Assembly (NCBI GenBank): GCA_963748295.1 | Contig: CAVVIH010000008.1 | Coordinates: 372,001 to 436,000, forward strand | Reading direction: 5' to 3' | Length of the DNA stretch: 64,000 nt | Source: CAVVIH01 sp963748295 | GTDB lineage: Bacteria; Acidobacteriota; Vicinamibacteria; Vicinamibacterales; 2-12-FULL-66-21 | Shown: positions 60,307 to 64,000 of the stretch, one piece after another | How positions within the stretch are numbered: position 1 is the first letter of the stretch | Layout: each line of letters starts with the position of its first letter | Notes under the pieces: generated by a model | What the model was told of the DNA's origin: nothing | Seen by the model: the letters and a program-made list of their open reading frames with translations, nothing else | Database searches by the model: none | Position numbers and translations under genes: made by a program

Positions 60307-61265
60307 GCGAAAAGACCTACCTGGCCTCCCGTGTGCCAGAAGAGGACCGTCTCGTCGCGCGCGAACGCTCCGCGTCTCGCATACTCGATGAGACCGGCCA
60401 TCGCCTTGGCCGTGTATGTCGGATCCAGAAAGATGGCTTCGGTTCTCGCCGCCAGTTCGATCGCGGCGCGCGATTCCGTCGTCGAGATACCGTAGCCCTC
60501 GCCGACGAACGAGTCGTCTATCGTCACGTCCACGCCATCGAAGCGATGGGCGTCGAGGCCGAGCAACGGTGCGAGACCCGACAGAATGGTTCGGATGTCG
60601 CGTTCGAGCGATGCGGCCGGTTCGTCGGCACTGATCCCCAGCACACGCGTACGAACACCGGCGAGCGCGCAGCCCGCCACGAGCCCCGCCTGGGTGCCTC
60701 CGGAGGACGTCGAATGGACGATGACGTCGGGGGGATCGACCTGTTCGAGCAGTTCGGTAACCGCGTGGACGAAGGCCGCGGCGCCGAGCGGGGTCGACGC
60801 GCCGATTGGGATCACGTAGGGCTTGCGGCCGATCCGACCGAGCGCCGCTGCCGCCGCTTCCATCGCCGGAGCGCGCTCCTCGCGGGTGGGCACATAGCGG
60901 ATATCCGCGCCGAGCAGGCGATCGAGCAGCGCGTTCGCGGTCGGGCGATCCGGCTGCGGTCCATTCGCCACGAGGATGCAAGCAAGCCCGAGCTTGGCCG
61001 CCGCCGCGGCGGTGACGCGGGCGTGGTTCGACTGCACGCCGCCGCTCGTAATCAGCGTGTCGGCGCCGGCGGCCATCGCGTCGGCCGCCACGAAGCGCAT
61101 CTTCCTGACCTTGTTGCCGCCAAACGCAAAGCCGATGGCGTCGTCGCGTTTCGCGAACAACCGCACACCGCCGCCCAGGACCGCGCGCAGGCGGGGAAGC
61201 TCCTCGACTGGCGTCGGTCCGGTGGCAAGCGGCACGAACGGCAGCGCGCCAAGCGAAGCAAGCAT
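60303..61265 (-). CDS. PLP-dependent D-cysteine desulfhydrase / ACC deaminase family
   Basis: 320 residues. PLP lysine Lys52 in FAFGGNKVRKMRFVAADA, then TLITSGGVQSNHARVTAAAA, the phosphate-binding region STSSGGTQAGLVAGCALAG, and C-terminal LFWHTGGQVGLFA. The family includes D-cysteine desulfhydrase (to pyruvate, sulfide and ammonia) and ACC deaminase; sequence alone does not separate them here. Translationally coupled to the beta-CASP gene, divergent from the MetF-like gene with a 23-bp gap. Confidence 0.88.
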   Translation of the reverse strand: MLASLGALPFVPLATGPTPVEELPRLRAVLGGGVRLFAKRDDAIGFAFGGNKVRKMRFVAADAMAAGADTLITSGGVQSNHARVTAAAAAKLGLACILVANGPQPDRPTANALLDRLLGADIRYVPTREERAPAMEAAAAALGRIGRKPYVIPIGASTPLGAAAFVHAVTELLEQVDPPDVIVHSTSSGGTQAGLVAGCALAGVRTRVLGISADEPAASLERDIRTILSGLAPLLGLDAHRFDGVDVTIDDSFVGEGYGISTTESRAAIELAARTEAIFLDPTYTAKAMAGLIEYARRGAFARDETVLFWHTGGQVGLFA

Positions 61266-61288
61266 GGACCGTTCAGTATACTTGCGGG

Positions 61289-62176
61289 ATGCCTTCGGGT
61301 CGTGGTCCGGCGCTTCTGGAGTCGCTCTCGTCGGCGAAATCCGTCATTGCCGCCGAGCTTCGGCCGCCGCGGGCGGAGCTCGAAACGGCCGCGAGCATGG
61401 ACGCCTGGATCGACACCTATCACGGCGTGAAGAGCCTCACGCGCGAGGGAACCTTTGTCTTTCTGACCGACAGCGCCGTCGGCCTGAAAGAGGAAGACAA
61501 CCTCAGGCATCTCGTGAGCAATCTCGGTACGGACGTATCCCGCTCGTGCATCGTTCCGTTTCTGACCTGCAAGCACCCGCTCGACTACTGCCTCGCGTAT
61601 GCGGAACGCGCGTACATGCACGGGTTCGAGGCCCTCGTGGTGCTCGGCGGCGACAAATCCGTTGGCCCCCCGCGCTGCGTGAACCATGCGTGGGAACTGC
61701 GGGACCAGATCCGCCGGCACCAGCCGGGGCTGGCCCTCGGCGGCTGGGCCAATCCGCATGCCGATGCGTCGGCACAGGTTGGCCACCTGCTCGACGATCG
61801 CGTGAGTGCGGAGTTCTTCCTGACACAGATCGTCTCGCACCACAGCCGGGGAGCCGTCGAACGGTTCCTCGACGAGGGCGTCCGACGCGGGCTGCAAATG
61901 CCGGGAATGTTCGGGGTTTTCTACTACCGGTCGGCCAACCCGCGAACGCTCTCCGCGCTCAGCGGCTTCCTTCCGGTGCCCGTGCAGGAGCTGTCGGGTG
62001 AGTTCGCCAGCGGGGCGACGCCCGAGGAGATCTGCGCGCGGTCGATTCGTTTTCTTTCAGAGGCGGGGGTCAGGCATTTCTACATCAGCAACCTGCCGCT
62101 GGCGCGCTCGGCGTTCACGCTGGAGCGCATCATCTCGCTCGCGCGGGCGGAGGCGCCTACTCGCCTGACCCCTTGA
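61289..62176 (+). CDS. Methylenetetrahydrofolate reductase-superfamily protein
   Basis: 295 residues, TIM-barrel. MetF-like strands and motifs include VIAAELRPPRAELETAASMD, IVPFLTCKHPLDYCLAYAER, HGFEALVVLGGDKSVGPPR, LALGGWANPHADASAQVGHL and AEFFLTQIVSHHSRGA, with HFYISNLPLARSAFTL at the place of the usual HFYTLN end. It is shorter at the N-terminus than E. coli MetF. It may supply methyltetrahydrofolate or be a MetF-like folate/B12 enzyme. metH is about 40 kb away in this window, so linkage is not informative. Confidence 0.78.
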   Translation: MPSGRGPALLESLSSAKSVIAAELRPPRAELETAASMDAWIDTYHGVKSLTREGTFVFLTDSAVGLKEEDNLRHLVSNLGTDVSRSCIVPFLTCKHPLDYCLAYAERAYMHGFEALVVLGGDKSVGPPRCVNHAWELRDQIRRHQPGLALGGWANPHADASAQVGHLLDDRVSAEFFLTQIVSHHSRGAVERFLDEGVRRGLQMPGMFGVFYYRSANPRTLSALSGFLPVPVQELSGEFASGATPEEICARSIRFLSEAGVRHFYISNLPLARSAFTLERIISLARAEAPTRLTP

Positions 62177-62882
62177 ACTGATCGTCCTCGTCCGCGAACA
62201 GGATGTTGAACGTCGTGAGCGATCCGTAGCAGCCGCTGATATAGCTCTGAAGCTTGACCTTCACATCCGGCGGCAGCTCCGCGGCGTTGATCTGCTGCTC
62301 GAGGGTGCGGAGCCGGTTCCGGATCATCACGATCTTGTGAAAGAACGTTTCAATCGGGAAGCTCTTCTCCTGGGTCGCGTTCCCCGGCCGCAGCACGAGC
62401 GCGCCGCCTCGCCATTTCTCCGCGGGCACGACGGCGGTCACGCCTGCTTCCTCGCGAATCACGCGCCGCAGGAGCATCTCGATATCCGCTTCCTGGCTGC
62501 TCATCGGCCCCATCGTCCTTTCCCGGTCGCTTACGATTGGAAACGGATCGCGGTCCAGCCGCGCCGCGCGCGGTGCCGCGCTGTGCACTGAGTCTGCCCG
62601 CGGGCCCTGCCCTGAGGGAGCGAAGCCACTCGAAGAGGCCTGCCCTGAGCGAACGGAGCGAGTCGTCCCTCGACCTTGCTCGGGACGACCCTGAGGTTCT
62701 CGAAGGGTCGAAGGGTCGATGCGCGGGCCGCCGCGGTAATTGTGTTCGCTTCCGCAGTAGCCGCACGCGACGCGAATCGGCAGCCCGTCTGGCCCCGCCG
62801 CGATCACCGTGTGCATGCGATCGAGCTTGCACGCACGGCAATAATCCTCGAGCGAGTCTCCCGCGCGATAAGTCCGGCTCAC
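62157..62882 (-). CDS. Zinc-ribbon protein with a repeat-derived central insert
   Basis: 241 residues. N-terminal zinc ribbon YCRACKLDRMHTVIAA and ACGYCGSEHNYRG (CxxC plus CxxC). The central stretch (about residues 55-93, Arg/Gly/Ser-rich) is encoded by an interspersed repeat (62605-62719). The C-terminal helical domain is EADIEMLLRRVIREEAGVTA, EKWRGGALVLRPGNATQEKS and FFHKIVMIRNRLRTLEQQIN. No named family recognised. The 3' end overlaps the MetF-like gene by 20 nt. The aminotransferase starts 20 bp away on the other strand. Confidence 0.75.
   Translation of the reverse strand: MSRTYRAGDSLEDYCRACKLDRMHTVIAAGPDGLPIRVACGYCGSEHNYRGGPRIDPSTLREPQGRPEQGRGTTRSVRSGQASSSGFAPSGQGPRADSVHSAAPRAARLDRDPFPIVSDRERTMGPMSSQEADIEMLLRRVIREEAGVTAVVPAEKWRGGALVLRPGNATQEKSFPIETFFHKIVMIRNRLRTLEQQINAAELPPDVKVKLQSYISGCYGSLTTFNILFADEDDQFKGSGE
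62605..62719. repeat. Interspersed CCCTGAGCGAA / TTCTCGAAGGGTCGAAGGG-type repeat inside a gene
   Basis: Contains two CCCTGAG starts, CGAAGGGTCGAAGGG at the end, and an inner hairpin GTCGTCCC (62662-62669) with GGGACGAC (62682-62689). The motif family is familiar from many soil and freshwater genomes (from memory). Here it is read in frame. Confidence 0.7.
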
Positions 62883-62901
62883 CGCAGGGTATTATGTCGC
62901 A

Positions 62902-64000
62902 ATGGGCAGTTTTCTCGATTCCGTTCCGTTCTCCGGCATCATCCGCATCCGCGACATGATGTACGCCGTCAAGGATCCGTTCCGTCTCGATCAGGGAGAC
63001 GTGAGCTTCGATGCGCCGGATACCGTGAAGCGCGCGATGCATCGCGCCATCGACGAAAACAAGACTCACTACCTCCAGACCACCGGTCTGCCGCACCTGC
63101 TCGACCTGCTTGCCGACAAGCTGCGAACGAAGAACGGCACGCCGATCGGCAGCTCCGACGAGGTGATGGTCACGACCGGCGGCATCCATGCCCTCTACAT
63201 CTTGTGCCAGGCACTGCTCGAGCCCGGAGACGAGGTCATCGTCCCCGATCCGGAATGGCCGCCCGCCGCGGGGAACGTCAAGGCAGCGCACGCGGTGCCG
63301 GTGCCGTGTCCGTTGCACGAGCATCTCGGGTGGCGCTACGACCTGGCGGAGCTCGAGTCGAAGATCACGCCGAAGACCCGCGCGATCTACATCAACTCAC
63401 CCCACAACCCGACCGGCGGTGTGCTGACGCGTGATGACGTCGAGCGCATAGCGGCGCTGGTGCGCGACCGCGGCCTGTGGCTGATCTCCGACGAGGCCTA
63501 CGAGGATGTCGTGTTCGACGGCGCCACGCACGTCAGCCCGGCGTCGCTGCCAGGCATGTATGAGCGCACGATTCCCGTCTACACGTTCAGCAAGACCTAC
63601 GCGATGACCGGTCTGCGCCTCGGCTACCTGGCCGCCCGCGACGCAAAGCTGCGCGAGCGGATGAAGAAGGTGCTCTTCTACACGGCGAGCAATATCGCGT
63701 CTGTCGTGCAGTACGGCGGCGTCGGCGCTCTGGAAGGCTCCCAGGAATCGATCGGCGCGTTCCTGACGGAACTCCAGGCGAGACGCGACCTGTTTTACGA
63801 CGGCATCCGCAGATACGGGTCGGGGGTGCTGACCGGCGAGGCGCCGCGCGGCGCGTTCTACGCGTTCCTCAAGATCGATCCGGCGTGGCGGCCGCAGGTG
63901 GGCAAGCAGATCGAATCGCAGTCCTGGACGATGGCGGAGTACTTGATTTCGCAGGGCAGGATTGGGTGCGTTCCCGGCGTCGACTTCGGCGCCACCGGCG
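62902..64000 (+). CDS. PLP-dependent class I/II aminotransferase, 3' truncated by window edge
   Basis: 366 codons visible, no stop before the window ends. Starts MGSFLDSVPFSGIIRIRDMM. Aminotransferase motifs: VMVTTGGIHALYILCQALLE, VIVPDPEWPPAAGNVKAA, YINSPHNPTGGVLTRDDVE, WLISDEAYEDVVFDG, and PLP lysine Lys231 in VYTFSKTYAMTGLRLGYLAA. It belongs to the aspartate/tyrosine aminotransferase-like fold type I group; the amino donor cannot be assigned. Start ATG 62902 was chosen because frame and homology begin there; an ATG at 62894 is in another frame. Confidence 0.93.
   Translation, partial: MGSFLDSVPFSGIIRIRDMMYAVKDPFRLDQGDVSFDAPDTVKRAMHRAIDENKTHYLQTTGLPHLLDLLADKLRTKNGTPIGSSDEVMVTTGGIHALYILCQALLEPGDEVIVPDPEWPPAAGNVKAAHAVPVPCPLHEHLGWRYDLAELESKITPKTRAIYINSPHNPTGGVLTRDDVERIAALVRDRGLWLISDEAYEDVVFDGATHVSPASLPGMYERTIPVYTFSKTYAMTGLRLGYLAARDAKLRERMKKVLFYTASNIASVVQYGGVGALEGSQESIGAFLTELQARRDLFYDGIRRYGSGVLTGEAPRGAFYAFLKIDPAWRPQVGKQIESQSWTMAEYLISQGRIGCVPGVDFGATG

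Overview
The window is GC-rich chromosomal DNA with bacterial gene packing: ATGA/TGATG overlaps and tail-to-tail overlaps are common, and I found no phage, plasmid, integron, CRISPR, rRNA or tRNA signature. Gene content points to Acidobacteriota, most likely a Vicinamibacteria-like soil lineage. The reasons are three large MacB/FtsX double permeases (ADOP type), two of them coupled to PadR regulators; an Oar-like TonB receptor with an N-terminal carboxypeptidase-regulatory domain; a winged-helix/TPR protein; and many secreted peptidases and amidohydrolases. The phylum assignment is inferred from gene content only.

Layout. 1-4.5 kb: end of an M28 peptidase, then a PadR-ADOP module. 4.5-11.5 kb: addB-addA recombination nuclease/helicase. 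11.6-16.8 kb: operon of three HlyD-like adaptors and one MacB-like permease, with no ATPase nearby. 17-21.8 kb: metH behind an ArsR-methyltransferase fusion. 21.8-26 kb: DinB protein, a hydrolase and a second PadR-ADOP module. 26-31 kb: esterase, oligoendopeptidase F, MFS exporter, cyclophilin. 30.8-34.2 kb: zinc-knuckle protein and a large HEAT/DUF349 protein. 34.2-37 kb: two amidohydrolases. 37-43.4 kb: two-component system divergent from a secreted protein plus TonB receptor pair. 43.4-51.2 kb: large palindromic repeat, MFS, third ADOP permease, a hypothetical protein, flavin amine oxidase, beta-lactamase-like hydrolase, outer-membrane protein. 51.3-58.8 kb: winged-helix/TPR regulator, S66 LD-carboxypeptidase, HEAT-cyclophilin fusion, M49 peptidase. 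58.9-64 kb: beta-CASP metallo-beta-lactamase protein, PLP desulfhydrase/deaminase-like enzyme, MetF-superfamily protein, zinc-ribbon protein, and an aminotransferase cut by the window edge.

Two patterns cut across the annotation. First, nine loci carry short arrays with a strict 7-bp period. The unit differs from locus to locus, and at five loci the arrays form inverted pairs. They lie between genes, at gene ends and inside coding sequence (metH, addA). Second, ten genes are interrupted by a total of 14 frameshifts, and all 14 are in the same +1 direction. Thirteen look like single inserted bases (probably consensus errors). The fourteenth falls in the heptamer array of metH, where gain of one 7-bp unit would itself produce +1.

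Functionally the window mixes housekeeping (recombination, methionine cycle, peptide turnover) with envelope and export functions. Regulation visible in the sequence includes a palindromic operator shared by the two PadR modules and a palindrome directly upstream of the ArsR-methyltransferase/metH operon.
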